Below, piece after piece: positions 11,994 to 25,465 of a stretch of 64,000 nucleotides of DNA (the first letter of the stretch is position 1; each line of letters opens with the position of its first letter). The notes beneath the pieces were generated by a model that was not told where the DNA came from, did no database searches, and was given only the letters and a program-made list of their open reading frames with translations. The stretch spans positions 119,109,741 through 119,173,740 of the forward strand of contig CM041465.1 in the NCBI GenBank assembly GCA_023213395.1, in the 5' to 3' direction. A program made the position numbers and the translations under genes. The DNA comes from Cycas panzhihuaensis. Its lineage: Eukaryota > Cycadophyta.

Positions 11994-12462
11994 TTATCAT
12001 TAGAATAGTTAGCTTATTATGTTGTGTTATTATTTAAGGTATTGAACTTTTTCCTTCTATTATTTTAACAAATATAATTTATTTTGTTATGGCTTACATA
12101 ATACAAAAGCCAACTAGATTGTCCATAGGGTTGTATATACAGGGGAGCACATGATATGAGGGAGGGATAAATAAAGGGGCAAATGATTGCAAGTAAGGGT
12201 ATAGTACAAGTAAAAAAAAAAATCGATAAACATCCTTATCATAGAAAGAGATCAATTGATGGACATAGATTATAGAGAAAGATTTCACTAAGTGAAAAAT
12301 TGAGCTTTTGACTTTCTAATGAGTGTTGAAGCATTGAAAATAAATATCAGACTAGAGAGTTTTAAAGGTTTAAAGTGGAAATTTTAGTTAAGTCACACTG
12401 AGTAAATGATAACTTACAATTGTACAATTATGTCATTGAGTAGTCTTTTGGGTGTTTAACTT

Positions 12463-12790
12463 CGAAACTATGAAAACAAAGGAATACAAAGAAGAGTTAC
12501 TGATAAGTTTACAAGAGAGTCAATGAATAGACTCCAAGCACCCAATCCTAAAATTACAAAGTAAAGATTTACAAAGGCAAGTACTCATAAATTTGCAAGT
12601 GGGTAGGCAAATCAAGCCTCTCAATCACCCAATCCTAAAACTATGAATACAAAAGGGAGTATCCCATAAATCTATAAATAAATGATTGAGTTAGTTCTCT
12701 TAAGCATCCATTTACATAAATACAAAAATAAAGGCAACAAATAAGAATGTAGCTTGTAAACCTATAAATAGGTTTCTGAGATCAAATAGC
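12463..12790. repeat. Degenerate tandem repeat, about 80-87 base period, about four copies
   Basis: CACCCAATCCTAAAA recurs at 12539 and 12626 (87 bases apart), and a decayed relative AGCATCCATTTACAT lies near 12703. Each unit also holds a 'tacaaa...ataaatttacaagtg' segment. Units 3 and 4 are more diverged. Confidence 0.6.
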
Positions 12791-13021
12791 CACCTAAAAA
12801 TTTATAAAATATGAGAACAAAGGGACAAGTGGCAAAATTTCACAGTTTTGATTATAATTTCATCATTTGATATTAAAATCAAATTAGACTAGTTCTATAT
12901 GACTCAAATTAAAGTCATGTCAATGTTTGATTAGGTAGAGACCACTTAAAAATTCCTACTATGAGACATTATGAAAAAATAGAAGTAGTGGGAAGTTGAC
13001 AATTATGATTGGGAGCCATTT

Positions 13022-13506
13022 TATTGGAATATATGATTTATTATATATGTAATATTTAATGTTAGTGAGATATACACATACATAATCCCACCAATCACAT
13101 ACATTGAGATATGTAAGATGCACATGTATCCATGTAATCATACTATTGAATGATGTAAAGCATCAAGAGAAATAATAGGTTACTCATGAGATGAATCATA
13201 ATATAAATATGTACACACATCACTTGATAACTTGATCAATGATTGAGAAAGGAGGTGGATTTATTTTGATCGAAAAGGAGTTTCAACTCTATCTTCTCAT
13301 GTGATTTTTTTCACATTGAGTTATTCACATATAAATATGTTGTCTCTATTATGGTGAATGCTTGGTGCATGCTTGATATGGTATCTACTTTATGATTCAT
13401 ATTTATTCATTATATATATACATATCTCATAAGATAATTCTATCAATATATTTGTATCTTATATTCTATTGTGTTATGCTCTATATTTCTAATATGGTAT
13501 CATAGT
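13022..13506 (+). repeat. Copia-type LTR with primer site, orphan
   Basis: TATTGGAATATATG at 13022 resembles a Copia LTR start with its TG changed to TA. The segment ends TTTCTAATA at 13494 and is followed directly by TGGTATCATAGT (13495-13506), which is close to the iMet primer site. It also has TATAAATA-like patches. No matching 3' LTR and no clear gag were found downstream, so this is probably a truncated element. The LTR start is inferred from motif resemblance only. Confidence 0.5.
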
Positions 13507-15687
13507 GCAATTATAAATTCTAACATATTTCTATTAGTTATTATATACAATATTCTAAGCCACTAAAGCCCATAACTTCTACTAGATTTAATGATATTAA
13601 TGATAAAATTGAATCATGTAAGGAAGGAAGTATAGTTTAGAGAAGTAAGAAGAGAAGATTTTTCTTCAACCTAAGGATGTTAGAAGGGTTTTCATAAGAA
13701 AAGTACAAAGTGCAAGTTCTATGAAAGGGCAAGTTAGTAACCAATTAGATTTTAGAAGGCTTAAACTTGGAACTTTATATTTATTTTTGGTAAGCAAGAA
13801 GGTACCTAAGTCTATTAGTAAATCTTTTATAAATTTTCCAAAGTTATGTTAAGAAATTCTATGAGTCAAAGGAATAAAAGCATACTCTCTATTATAGGAA
13901 AAGTATTTTGAACATAGTTCATTTTTCCTAATGATAACTTACTACAACATTAAGGAGAGATGGTTAAAAGTTACTTTGGTTAAAAGTCAATTATTGGATA
14001 TCTAATGTTTACTTTATTTGAGCTATTATAGCTTAGTTAAGCACTTATAGGGAAGCTTATCTAAAGGATTCTGAGATAGGATTGAGTTGAGTCCCTTATG
14101 TCCTAAGTACCAATGCTAAGAATGAACTTGAATGGAGTAAGTCCTCATTTCCTATTAGAGTTAAGTGAATCCTTTATATTTATCTTGAATTATCATATGA
14201 GTGTAAAATTTAAAGGTTAAGAGAGGGTTGAGTTAAGCCCCTTATGCTCTAAATTTTGTTGTTGAGATAGGGTTGAGCTAAGCCCCCTATAGTCTAGTTA
14301 TTATATATATGATGGTTAACCAAGTTCCCTATGCATTGGTTATTGCATTTTATGATTAGTAATATGGTATGAAACATGTGGTTATGTAGTGAGTTAGTCC
14401 AATTAGATTACTTTAGTAGTGAGCCATATGTAGGATATCATTTTTTGATCTTGTTTGAAGGACAAGAAAGTATGAAAGTACATGTTATTAAAGAAATAAT
14501 TGTAGAGATTATAATAATAAATGAAGACAGAAACATTTTCAAAGAAAACTTTTAAAAAATGATAGTTGGGATGGAGTGAAGAGTGAATCATCAATAGTCC
14601 AGTGATCATATCAAGTGCTTTAACTCAGAGGTGCTTCCCTCTTCAAGATTATAATTGGTTTGGTAGTGAATCCCTTTATAACAATCTAGTCAGATCTTCC
14701 CCTTAATGTAACTCTTTTATATTCTCTTATATTTTATTATTTATAATGTAATGGATAACAAAAAATTGTTATAAATGCTTAAGCACCTATATTCACTTAA
14801 GTCTATCGCATCCATAGGGTCCATATTTATGTTAAAATTGTGATATTTGATCTAAGTTTTTAGAAATTTTGTTACTTGACTTATTAAATAATTGAGTTAG
14901 GTTTCCATTAGAGTATTTATCACGAGTATTGTATGCATAGAAGGGATCATGACAGCTGAATTTTAGAAGGCATATGTCAGCTCACCAATATACAACGAAT
15001 AATAGATGACTATTAAGGGTGTTGTTACTTCAAATTAAGGACTCTCTAATCTCTTTATATCACCTTAATATAAATTTGTATATCCCCTTAGCCTCTCACT
15101 ACATGATACACAAGTAGCAAGTTGGATCTATTATGAAGAACAAGCTTGTATGTGCTAGTGTAGTTGCTTCGTGAGTGTTATTCTCACTATAAAGAGCTAA
15201 AAATAAAAGAGGAAGAGAAGTAAGAAGAGGGAAGATCTAATGATGCAATTACAAAGACACCTACTTAAGCATTCTAAGCAACTGTACAAAAGGGAGCATG
15301 TAACATTAACTAAGCAAACATATAACAATGGCATAAATGCAAATAAGAGTTATGGATTCCAAGCACACTTACACTTTGTTTTCCCTATTAGATCACATAT
15401 AAAAATGTAAGAGAGAGAGGGTAAAAGATGAAGGGGGTTGCCCTTTGGTTTTATTTTTTTCTTTCATTTTTTTTAATGTTTTACTTTTTCGGTATTTCTC
15501 AAAGTGTATACTCCAGTAAGATATTAGGTTTTTGGGGTATTTAAAAAAGTATGTATACTTCTAAAAGTATGCTAATATGACACATCACAAATAAATAATG
15601 TTATATAAATGGATGCTAGATAAATTCCTTTACTATACGAGATGATAAAATAAAATGAAAGTAAAAAAGAAATGGAAATGAAAATAT
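13507..15687. other. AT-rich spacer, possible Copia remnant at its left end
   Basis: The first few hundred bases could be the decayed interior of the element whose LTR ends at 13494, but no gag motif could be read. The remainder is non-coding apart from the minisatellite near 14070-14340. Confidence 0.4.
14070..14340. repeat. Degenerate minisatellite with GAGATAGGGTTGAG-TAAGCCCC core
   Basis: The core recurs as GAGATAGGATTGAGTTGAGT (about 14071), GAGAGGGTTGAGTTAAGCCC (about 14220) and GAGATAGGGTTGAGCTAAGC (about 14260). Each is followed by 'cctTATG/A-C-CTA'. A fourth, weaker copy lies near 14310. Spacing is irregular. Confidence 0.6.
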
Positions 15688-15692
15688 AGTTT

Positions 15693-16077
15693 TATTAAAA
15701 TATTTAATACACCTCTTTTATAAATGTATTTTAAGGTATTATTGTACCATATGATGTATCATATTGAAATTAAAATGTAATGGATAAACGTGTTGAGTTT
15801 GCCCCCTTATCACATAATGGGCTAATAATATTGACTCATTATGTGAGCTAATGAGATTCATTATTGAGGCATATAGGGTCTATAAAAGGCTCCAAAACCC
15901 TCTCATTTGTACATTGGTATTTTGTATATACAGAAGCTCTGTTAGAATATAGATTAAGTAAGTTTTGGAAGTCATAGTTCTTTATAATCAATTTGCTTTG
16001 TTCTAGTATTCTATTCTATTTTTGTTTTAATATTTGTATACATATATGTTATCTTGATCTTATTTTATTATTTTACA
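15693..16077 (+). repeat. E2 5' LTR
   Basis: Starts TATTAAAATATTTAAT (TG changed to TA) and ends TTATTTTACA. It has a TATA box TATAAAAG at 15881-15888 and is homologous to 43747-44160 with several indels. Confidence 0.92.
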
Positions 16078-16089
16078 TGGTATCAAAAC
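16078..16089 (+). other. E2 primer-binding site
   Basis: TGGTATCAAAAC abuts the LTR end and matches the iMet primer site at 10 of 12 positions. Confidence 0.85.
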
Positions 16090-17939
16090 TAAAAAATATG
16101 TGTATAATTAGTTGATTGTAGGTTCTCCTAGCTCATCTATTGAAAATGATAGAATGTTTGCTAAAAATGACACTCCATTTGTCCTATTTTAATTTGTTCC
16201 CATATTATTTTATCATAGTCTAAGTCATTTGACTACTAAGTGCGATTCATGACTGGTGTCCATCACTAACACTATCTATATATCTGTGTGTGGTCCCCAA
16301 CCCTTGTTTGAAGCTATTCTAAAAAAAATAATATCTCGTTGGTGAGATGTATCATCATTTTCATTTTTGTTTATTTTTGTAGCCACTATTTCCTCTCCAT
16401 TGACTATATGATTTGGATATTATCCTATGTGAATCTTTTTTGCTCAAAATAACCTCTTGGCCTATGTATACCTAATTTTAGGATTGTTCATAAGGGTTAC
16501 AACTCGATTTGATTGAGTCTCTTCACGATTTAACTATGGTTGCATATGCACCTTCTGTTACATCTCCCGTGCCTTGTTTCACTTTGAGTAACCTTTGTGC
16601 AGCCCAATATTTGATTTGTTGGCTCTGTAGGAGTATTTAATCATATATTGGACTAGATCATTGGCATTAGTATCAAGTTTAATCAATTTTTAATACATTT
16701 CATCCAACTATATTTATCGTTCATTGAAAAAATTAGCACAGTAACATCAAATTTATTTTATCATTGATACGATTTATTTTTTACAAAGCTTGATTTATAT
16801 TAAGCCATATTTAAATCTCTTTTGAATTCCACCATCCCTTTAATGTCTTAGCAGCTAGTCATATAGTATCGTATTATGGCCAGGGGCTTATAAGTTAAGG
16901 GGGCTAAAAGCCTTCCCTTGTTTATTTTGTTTGCATAAGGAGTACTTCTTACCTTTTTTATTGTAACTTTATAATGAGAGGTCTGATTTGTGAACTGCCA
17001 AATTTATCAGATTCTTAACTCAAAGCTCTATGATTTGAAATTAGTTTCAACCTAATTTGAGTAGATTTTTAAGGGGTTTGAAGTAGCCACATTTGACCCT
17101 TTTTGGGGGCCTTATTAAGTCTATTTTCATTAATTGAAGACTTATTTTTATATCTTATAAAGGGTTTTTCTATTATTAATTATTAATTTATATATCATTA
17201 GATGTTCAACATATTTTTTGGGCTAGCATCTATAGTTGTTTTATTGTTGTAGGTGCCTTACTTGTGAGAAGCCAACTAGACTTTTCTTATAAACTTTGTC
17301 CTTTTAGAGCACCCTAAACCTTAACTTCTTTTTATTTTTTATATTTCCTTTTGTCTCATTATTTTTTTTAATTAAAAGGAGCCATCTCTTAATTAAGATC
17401 ACCTTTAAAATCAAGTTCAACTTGAAAGATTAACAAAGATAACTCTTAAATTTATAGATAAAACTTTTCTAGTCTTGCAAGGGGAATAATTATAACCCCT
17501 GAAGTTACCACTCTATATATGTTAATGGTCTTTCTCAAATTCTATAGATATTAGAGAATCCCATTAGTTATCAAGTGTATTAAGTGGCAAGTTGAGGTGT
17601 AAACTTTTCTTAGATTTTTGAGATCACGCTAGACTTAGAGTGCATGGGTGCCTTGGTTTTGAGTCCTTCACTAGATCTATTACTAGGCATAACACTAGTG
17701 TAGGTAGATAAATAGATCAAGGGGGTCATCATTCTTTTTGTAGTCCTCGTAATGAGATATATAGAGCTTAATACTCATATATCGGTATATAGGGTCCCTA
17801 ATTTGTCACCCTAGGTAGGCACCATTAGATAGAATAATAACTAAGGGCTTCTTAGAGACCCTAATACTTAGTATTCTAGTTTAGTAGCCCCTTAGGTAGT
17901 AGAACACAAAGACAATATAAAATGGTAAAACAAATCCTT
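16090..17939 (+). other. E2 leader, unusually long
   Basis: About 1.85 kb separate the primer site from the first gag codons. No coding motif or repeat boundary was recognised. It may hold an undetected old insertion or simply be a long leader. Confidence 0.45.
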
Positions 17940-20900
17940 ATGTTAAACATAATTAAACTTAGTAGAACCAATAATTTTATCACTTGAAAAAAAAAGTCAA
18001 AAACCTGTTGATAATGAATGACTATTAGGCCTATGTCAATGGGGATATTGCTCAACCAACACCCACCAAGGACCCAAGTAACCTTAATCAAGAGATTCCA
18101 CTAGATCTTATTATCCTTATAACTTTTAAAGTTAAATATAATATTGTCCTTTCTTTTCTATACCTTACTTTAAAATACCAAGTAGACCAAAACATAGAAA
18201 CTATTAAAATATCTTATAAGGCTTGGAGTATCACATACTCCCTCTATGAGTAAAAAGATGACTCAAGCTCTATAACCTTGAAAGATTGTCTTTTTTCCAT
18301 TCCCTTTGCTTGCACTATAACTACTCACCTTATAGAAATTAAAACCATCAAAAATCAACTCATCAACCTTGGTACCCATCCTTCTAACTATAACTTAGTG
18401 TCTAGTATCATCAACACCCTTTCTATTGAATACAATAGTTTTGTATTTAGACTATATGATACCTTTTCTAAAATGGAATTTAATACCTTGGAAGAATTTT
18501 TGCTTAGGGAGGAGAACATCATAAATTACAAAGGAGTGACATCCATATCTAACTTTATACTTACATTTGTAGCTAGAAATTTAGTGAGGGATCAACCACC
18601 TCAATAGCAACATCAACAACCACCTTAACTACAATCCATTGCTTAATAATTTAGTTCATTGAACCTCACTCCTCAACAACAATAGCTACAACCTTCAAGG
18701 AATTTGCAGAGAAGATAAAATATCACCTATATATATTATGGCAAGAATGAGCATCTTGTAGTAGATTGTAGAAGGAAATAAATAGACCTGCAACTCCTAT
18801 GAAATCAAGGTAAACAATAAGGGGGCCAATATTTTCAATAGAATAGGAACCAGGGCAACTAGAGTAGAAATCAAAATCATGGGCAATCTAATAGGCAAAG
18901 AGCCAACTAAGAAATCAAAAGTTCAATTGGAATGCCCAATAAGGAGGCAATGTAGTTACTTCACAAGACAATTCAAAGAACCTTTTCTATGCAACCTTGT
19001 TATCTCAATATGATGGCAAGTTTTGGTTGATTGATTTTGGTGCCACTCGTCAGATGACTAGCACTGAAGACTTACTTAAGGATACCAATCTTATTAGGGC
19101 TCAAATGGTGATATTTAGAGATAATATCATAGTTGACACTACCAAAATTAAAAGAGCCCCTATTGCTTTGAAGAACTCCAATGTTTGCAACCATATTAGT
19201 AACATTTTTTTGGTTCTTATTATAAAATAGAACTTGTTGTCAGTCAACCATACCAATAAGCAAAAACTTGATGTTCTATTCAACCAACGTATCTACACCA
19301 TCATAAATCATGCCACATGATGGTTAATAGCTACAGGATATGAGAATAATAAACTATACAAATTAGATAAAGTTTCCCTCATCACCACACCATAATAAGA
19401 TGGTAATTAAAGTTGTATATCTATACAAATCAATCACTTGGATAAAGGTAAAGCAATCATAATTAAAGACCTACCTATAAAAGAAATCCAAGGTGAATGT
19501 TCATATCAAAATGAGCAACCCCTAATAAAGAATACTAAGGACCGATTATAACATCAACACCTAGGTCACCTAAATATGCAAAGCTTTAACCTCATATATA
19601 GGCTATAAATGGTGTATAGATTGCCAAAAATCAAAAGAACTAATTGCATTTATGAGGCATGCTTAGTGGGAAAATAACAAAGAAAGACATTCCCTTCCAA
19701 CAAGGCTTAGCATGCATATAAACCATTGGGTTTGATTTACTCAAATATCTATAGATCCATGCCAATTTCATTTCTCAATGGAAGTTAGTTCTTCATGACC
19801 TTCATAGATGATTACTCAAGGAAAGTTTGGGTCTACCTTCTTCAACACAAATTTGAAACTTTTGAAAAATTCAAGATCTTCAAGGCAGAAATAGAAAATA
19901 AAATTGGCATGTTAATTAAGGTGCTTAGATTAGACAATGGAAGAGAATACACTTCAAATTAGTTCACTAATTTTTGCTCAGAATTTGGCATTAAATACTA
20001 ATTTTTTGCTCCACACACACTACAACAAAATGGTGTAGCAAAAAGAATGAACCAAACTTTAGTGAATAAGGTGAAGGTCATTTGAATGTTGCACACCTAG
20101 CTACCCATTTTTGGGCAGAAGCTCTCTCTACTACTACATAAATCACAAATAAAAGTTCTAGTATAGTAGTAAGAGATATCATACCTAAGGCGGCCTAATC
20201 ATGCATAAAGCCTACTATCTCATACTTAAGGCTATTTAGGTGTATGGCTTATAAATTCATCCCTAAAGAAAACAAGGAAAAGTTGGATGATAAGAGCTTA
20301 AAGTGTAACTTTCTTGGATATATGCTTGGATGTAAAGCTTACAAAGTATATGACCCCATTGGGAATCAGGCATATACCACTCAAGATGTTATTTTTACTA
20401 AAGACACACTAGACTCAGACCCTTCATAGATTTAATTTATTATAAATAATGGGATATTATTCCAAAAGTACCTCTTGTACCAATTCTTGAGCCACTTGTA
20501 CCAACAACATCTTACACACTAAGTCCATCTTTAGCACCATTAAATTTAACCTCCAATTCAAATGCTACCTCTATAATGCCACTTATATCAACTAATGTTC
20601 TTCATGTGGAGGTCACTAGTATTCAAAAACCTCCAAAGTGGTACCAACAATTGATAAAGGATGCACCTCCTTCTCCTGTTACTCTGAAAAGAGAATCTAG
20701 CTTGAGGCACTCCATAAATTATACCTCAATGGCATATGTCCTTGAGACTTTTAAGCCTTTGATATTTGAGGAGGCAGTCAAAGATCAAATGTGGAAAGCT
20801 ACAATAGATGAAGAAATGACCTCAATAATTAAGAATGATACATGGAAGTTGATTGAAGTACCACCTAGAAAGAAGCCAATTAATTGTTAATGGATTTATA

Positions 20901-21624
20901 AGACAAAACTTCATACTAATGGTACCATTGAGTATCATAAAGCTCACCTAGTTACAAAAGGTTTTAAATAATAAAGAGGGGATTGATTATAAATAGACTT
21001 TTATATCTATTGCCAACATGACCATATCCCATTTAGTTATGTCACTTGTAGCCCAATTCAACTAGCCTATTTACTAGATGGATGTGAAAAGTGCCTCCTT
21101 GAATAAAGAACTCATTGAAGAGGTTTTCTTGAAGTAAACTCATAGTTATGTTGTTCCTAGAAAAGAAGACATTGTTTGCAAACTCAAAAAAGCCCTATAT
21201 AGATTAAAGTAGGTACCACATACCTAGTATTCCAATATTGATGCCTTGTTCAAATAGCATGGATTCACTCATTCACTCTCTAATCCTAATCTCTACATTT
21301 ATATTAGGGGCAATCTAATCACTCTTTTAGTGTTTTATGTAGGTAACTTGGCTTTAACTAAAAATAATGATGAGGGAATAACTTAGCTCTAATTAGAACT
21401 TAAAAGTAACTTTGAGATAATAGACCTTCGATTGCCATATTATTTCCTTAGTATTAATGTGTGGCATGAACCTAGTCATATATTTCTATCACAATCTAAG
21501 TATTCAAATGAACTTTTATATTAGTTTAAAATGGGTGATTGTAAACTATCACTAATACCAATGGAAATGGAGACCAAGCTATCTCTAAATAAATAGGATA
21601 ATCCCTTTAATCCTACCTTATACC
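17940..21624 (+). pseudogene. E2 Copia gag-pol, 5' part, decayed
   Basis: Gag begins at about 17940 (MLNIIKLSRTNNFIT) and runs in one frame to about 18606. It has single in-frame stops at positions where Trp or Gln codons are expected. A zinc knuckle YYGKNEHLVVDC near 18735 has lost its first cysteine. The protease motif reads WLIDFGATRQM near 19024, where WLIDSGATHHM is usual. The integrase keeps FIDDYSRKVWVY and LRLDNGREY, but its glutamate position reads GVAKRMNQT, a Glu to Lys change. A Copia C-terminal integrase segment (KSLKCNFLGYMLGCKAYKVY) is at about 20300-20345. RT starts at about 20750 (MWKATIDEEMTSI) and decays to the E3 insertion point. Confidence 0.88.
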
Positions 21625-21981
21625 TATTAATGTGGAGGTTGTTTATTAAGCCACTGAGTTAATGTTAATGTGCTTTAACTAAGGTGATTAAGCAAAAGGT
21701 ATGAGTTATTTAGAGGGTCATAACCCTAATCGGGTGACACCTCTTAGAAGAGTATAAATACCTTGAGCCCTTATGTATTCAATGTATCAAATCAATTGTG
21801 CAATAATCAATGTGATCCATCAAGGATCCTTTTGTGGTGGGTTTTTTTCTCGAAAGGATTTTTTCATGTAAATCATGTGTATTGTGTATCTATTTTCTCG
21901 TATGCATTTTATTTGCTTACTATGTATGATTAAAGATTTTGTAGATTGAAACATTTATATATGATCTTATGTTCTTGAACA
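21625..21981 (+). repeat. E3 5' LTR
   Basis: Starts TATTAATGTGGAGG (TG changed to TA) and ends TTCTTGAACA. TATAAATA lies at 21753-21760. Same length as its partner, 42712-43068. Confidence 0.9.
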
Positions 21982-23405
21982 TGACATTAGAGACGTCTGA
22001 CCCCTACACAACCAAGCTTGACATTGAGTGAAGCGGTGTGATCGTCAGTTGTTGAGTGAAGCTATTAAACCCATGACTTGTCTTGAGGGTCCATCATCTC
22101 TAGAAACATGTAGAAATAGGCACAGTGAATCAATGGTGGTTGAAGCAGTGAAAATCACTATTCAATAGAGCATAAGGGTTTATTAGAGTTAATATTTAGG
22201 CATGAAGGCCACGTTTGTGATTAGAGTTGGCTTGTTGGGGGCCATCCAAAGCAGGTTGATGATATGTAAGGTTGATTCAAGCTAGCAGAGCATATACTAA
22301 TGGTGATTCAATGACTTTAAGGATAGTCACCCATGTATACACATGAGTTGGTTCTCTACTCAACAAAAGCACTATAAAATAAGTTTTTTGTGGCCATTAA
22401 AGACATCTTATCTATATAAAGAAGGGACTGGAGCCTTGTTTAGAGTGTTTGCTACCCTCTATACTAAAACTAAATTACATTTATAGCATCATAAATTATT
22501 ATAATTATACTTTGAATTGTAGAGCATTTGCATGAGCATGAGGACCTCTTATTGTATTTATATACATAATTCAAGCCCCAAATAGTGGTATAAAAGTCAT
22601 CGGGCCTTTTTCATTATGGTTCAGTTATTTATATGTATGAGGATCATTGTGTATATAGTTGTATAACTAGTTAATCCTACTGCATCCTTGTATATGCTCG
22701 CTAGGCTATGCAAAGTGTGACTAGGCTATCCATTTCTTTCCTTACCAATCATTTATCTATATGGGAGGCCTCATTCTGTAGGGAAGATTGTAGGTCTACG
22801 GGACGTCAGTGTTAAGCTTGTGGCTACTATATATTTGATTCATTTTATGGAATTACATTTGGTGTATTTTACTAAGCTTTGAACTTAGTAATACATAGAT
22901 ATCTTTTGCGGCTAATCTAAAAGCACGTGGGTTTAGTGATAAACATATGGACTTTTTCAAAAGTCACAATTTTTTAGAATATACCTTTCGACATATTCTC
23001 TCTCTTATATAACTTTATAAAGTGACCTATATACCATTGATCTATCAAATTATTATATGGTGTATTGTATTTGGGGCCCTTGTGAGTTGTTTTAAGCACA
23101 GATTGAGGAGATTTTTCAGTGTTTTGACTTAGAGACTATGCATTTATACCCTATGGGGCCATCCTTTATTCTTAGAGCACTATTGTTAAGTACCTTAAGG
23201 GTCATTTTTTATATTTTTAAGGTTATTTATGGGTGTTTATTTGCCATTATGAGAGAAAGCGATGATGACTTGCTCAACGCATGTATAGTCGATGTTTGGT
23301 GCCCTCCATAGCGAGCCCTTAAGCTAGAGGAGGACATAAGGGTGTATTTTCATCCTATAGACATTCATTTTGGTGTTGTTTAATTCATATGAAAGCCTGT
23401 TTCAG
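21982..23405 (+). other. E3 primer site and leader
   Basis: TGACATTAGAGA (21982-21993) matches the iMet primer site at 8 of 12 positions. About 1.4 kb of leader without recognisable coding sequence precedes gag. Confidence 0.6.
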
Positions 23406-25460
23406 AGATGGAATGCATTATACCCAAGATTATCTTCAACGATAATAATTTTAGCGAGTGGAAGGCTAATATAGAGCTCATTTTAATGGTGAATCAACTC
23501 TAGCATATTACCAAGGTGAAGGTGGATATGATTCCACTAAACTATGAAGAGTGTGTTCGTCCCAAAGAAAAAAAAAATGATGGTCATGGTAATCGTTGAA
23601 ACTATCATTGGTGCTAGACCAAAAGCCTTGCTTCACAACTGGATGAACTAGACAAAATATGGACAAAACTGTGTGATACATTTGAGGAAGAAAGGACGAA
23701 TAGACATCTTGTACTTATGTTGGAATTATTCAAATCATGTGGAAGATGAGAATAACATCAACTCTTACCTTAATAAAATCAGACTTGAAGAACAAGTTAG
23801 AAGAACTAAATCATAATTTGATTGATGATACCTTGCTATTTGATATAATCATGTCGAAGCTACCAATTGTGTTTGCCACTTTCCAAACCATCTATGGTAG
23901 AGATGAGGTGATGGAAGTAGAAAGATTTGATGGACTTAAAAACTTAATTCTAGCGAAGATGCAAGCTTAAACATCATGGAATACTTGGAGGTTTTAATTC
24001 AAGTCATGCCCTAGCCATGAAAACTCAAAGAAGGGAGGCCACTAAGGAGGAGAAGATCATATAAAGGTTAGGAGAAAGTTCACAAAAAAAGAAACAATTG
24101 AACAAAAAATATAATTACTACAAGAAGGATGGTCACTGAGAAAAGAATTATTGGTTTAAGCATCATGATAAGCATAAAGTTAACTAGGATGATAAGGGGA
24201 AGAGTGTTACTGCTCATTGTGTCAAAGTGCATTCCTTATCAGCTAAGTCAAATTGGAGAGATTAGTAGATGCTTGAATCTAGAGTGTAAAAGCATATCTC
24301 TTACTAGAGGTAGAACTTTGATACGATGACTGAAAATCAGAGTGGTGCTAAAATTATCCTTAGAGATACTCACATCTTACCGGTGAAGGTATCGACGAAG
24401 TATCCATTACAGGACATAAGTTTATCAGGGTATACTATGTACCCAATATGTAGTTGAACCTTCTTTAATCTTGAGAGATCTATAAACAAGGCATGAAGAT
24501 GAAGCTCTACAATGATAAATGCCTGATTAAGGATCTAAAGTAGAACTTTGTTGTCATTGCTACTGGGAAAGTTAGGGACAACTTTTGGGTATTTAAAAAT
24601 TTTCAATCTCAAAAGAAGTCTTATACCTTTGTTACTAACATAGATGACATTAATAAACTATGGAATAATCACCTCAAACATCTTAATTACAGGAGTATTA
24701 CACTATTGAAGAGGTTGAAGATGGTGGAAGGATTGCCAACAGTTTCATGCTCAGATGGTGTTTCTAAAAGGTGTATGTATAGCAAGCATCACTGCTACCC
24801 TTTTTCTCAGGATAATGCCTGGAGAGCCAAGGAGAAGTTAAAGCTTGTATACTCAGATATAATGGGATCACTCCCTCACCCTTTGATATCTAGAGCTTAG
24901 TATACCCTTATGTTTGTAGATGATTATACTAGGAAGGCCTAGGTCTACTTTCTCAAGAATAAGTCAGATGTGTTTGATCACTTTCGTGACTAGAAAGTGA
25001 TGGTAGAAAATGAATGTGATAAGAAAATAAAATCTTTAAAAAGTGATAATAGCAAGGAATATGGAAATCATGCATTCAATCGGTTCTATTGAGATCATGG
25101 TATAAAGCAGAATTTACGGTCTCGTATACCCCACAATAGAATGAAGTTACTAAAAAGAAAATTGTACCATGATGGAGATGGTGAGGTGTATGGTACACAC
25201 TAAAAACCTGCTATTGAAGTTTTGGGCAAAAGTTATGGTGACTATTGTTTATATTTTTAACTAGGCACCACTCAAGCAGTTCATGGCATGACCCTCGCAG
25301 AGAAATCGACCGGTCAAAAGCCTGTCATTAGGTATTTAAAAACTTTTAGGTGTATTGTATATGCCCACATCCCAGATGATACCCATAAGAAGCTGGATCA
25401 GAAGAGTTTGAAGTGCATATTCATGGGATATTACTCTGAGAATAAAGCCTATAGACTATA
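23406..25460 (+). pseudogene. E3 Copia gag-protease-integrase, decayed
   Basis: Gag is readable at 23406-23970 (for example FNDNNFSEWKANIEL, then MSKLPIVFATFQTIYG). The zinc knuckle region near 24110 reads YNYYKKDGH with both leading cysteines turned to tyrosine. Protease is barely recognisable near 24330-24460. The integrase keeps KLVYSDIMGSLPHP, FVDDYTRKA and LKSDNSKEYG. Its C-terminal segment QKSLKCIFMGYYSENKAYRL ends at the E4 insertion point at about 25460. Stops and frameshifts throughout exclude function. Confidence 0.85.
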
Positions 25461-25465
25461 GGATC

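Larger units (their letters stand above)
11537..13021. other. AT-rich spacer with two degenerate tandem repeats
   Basis: No gene was recognised. The notable content is two decayed tandem arrays, listed separately (about 11857-11993 and 12463-12790). Confidence 0.5.

Noticed and set aside
11857-14340. Short direct repeats considered as a CRISPR array
   Set aside because: Units are long, diverged and contiguous or irregular, without uniform spacers, and the sequence is plant nuclear.
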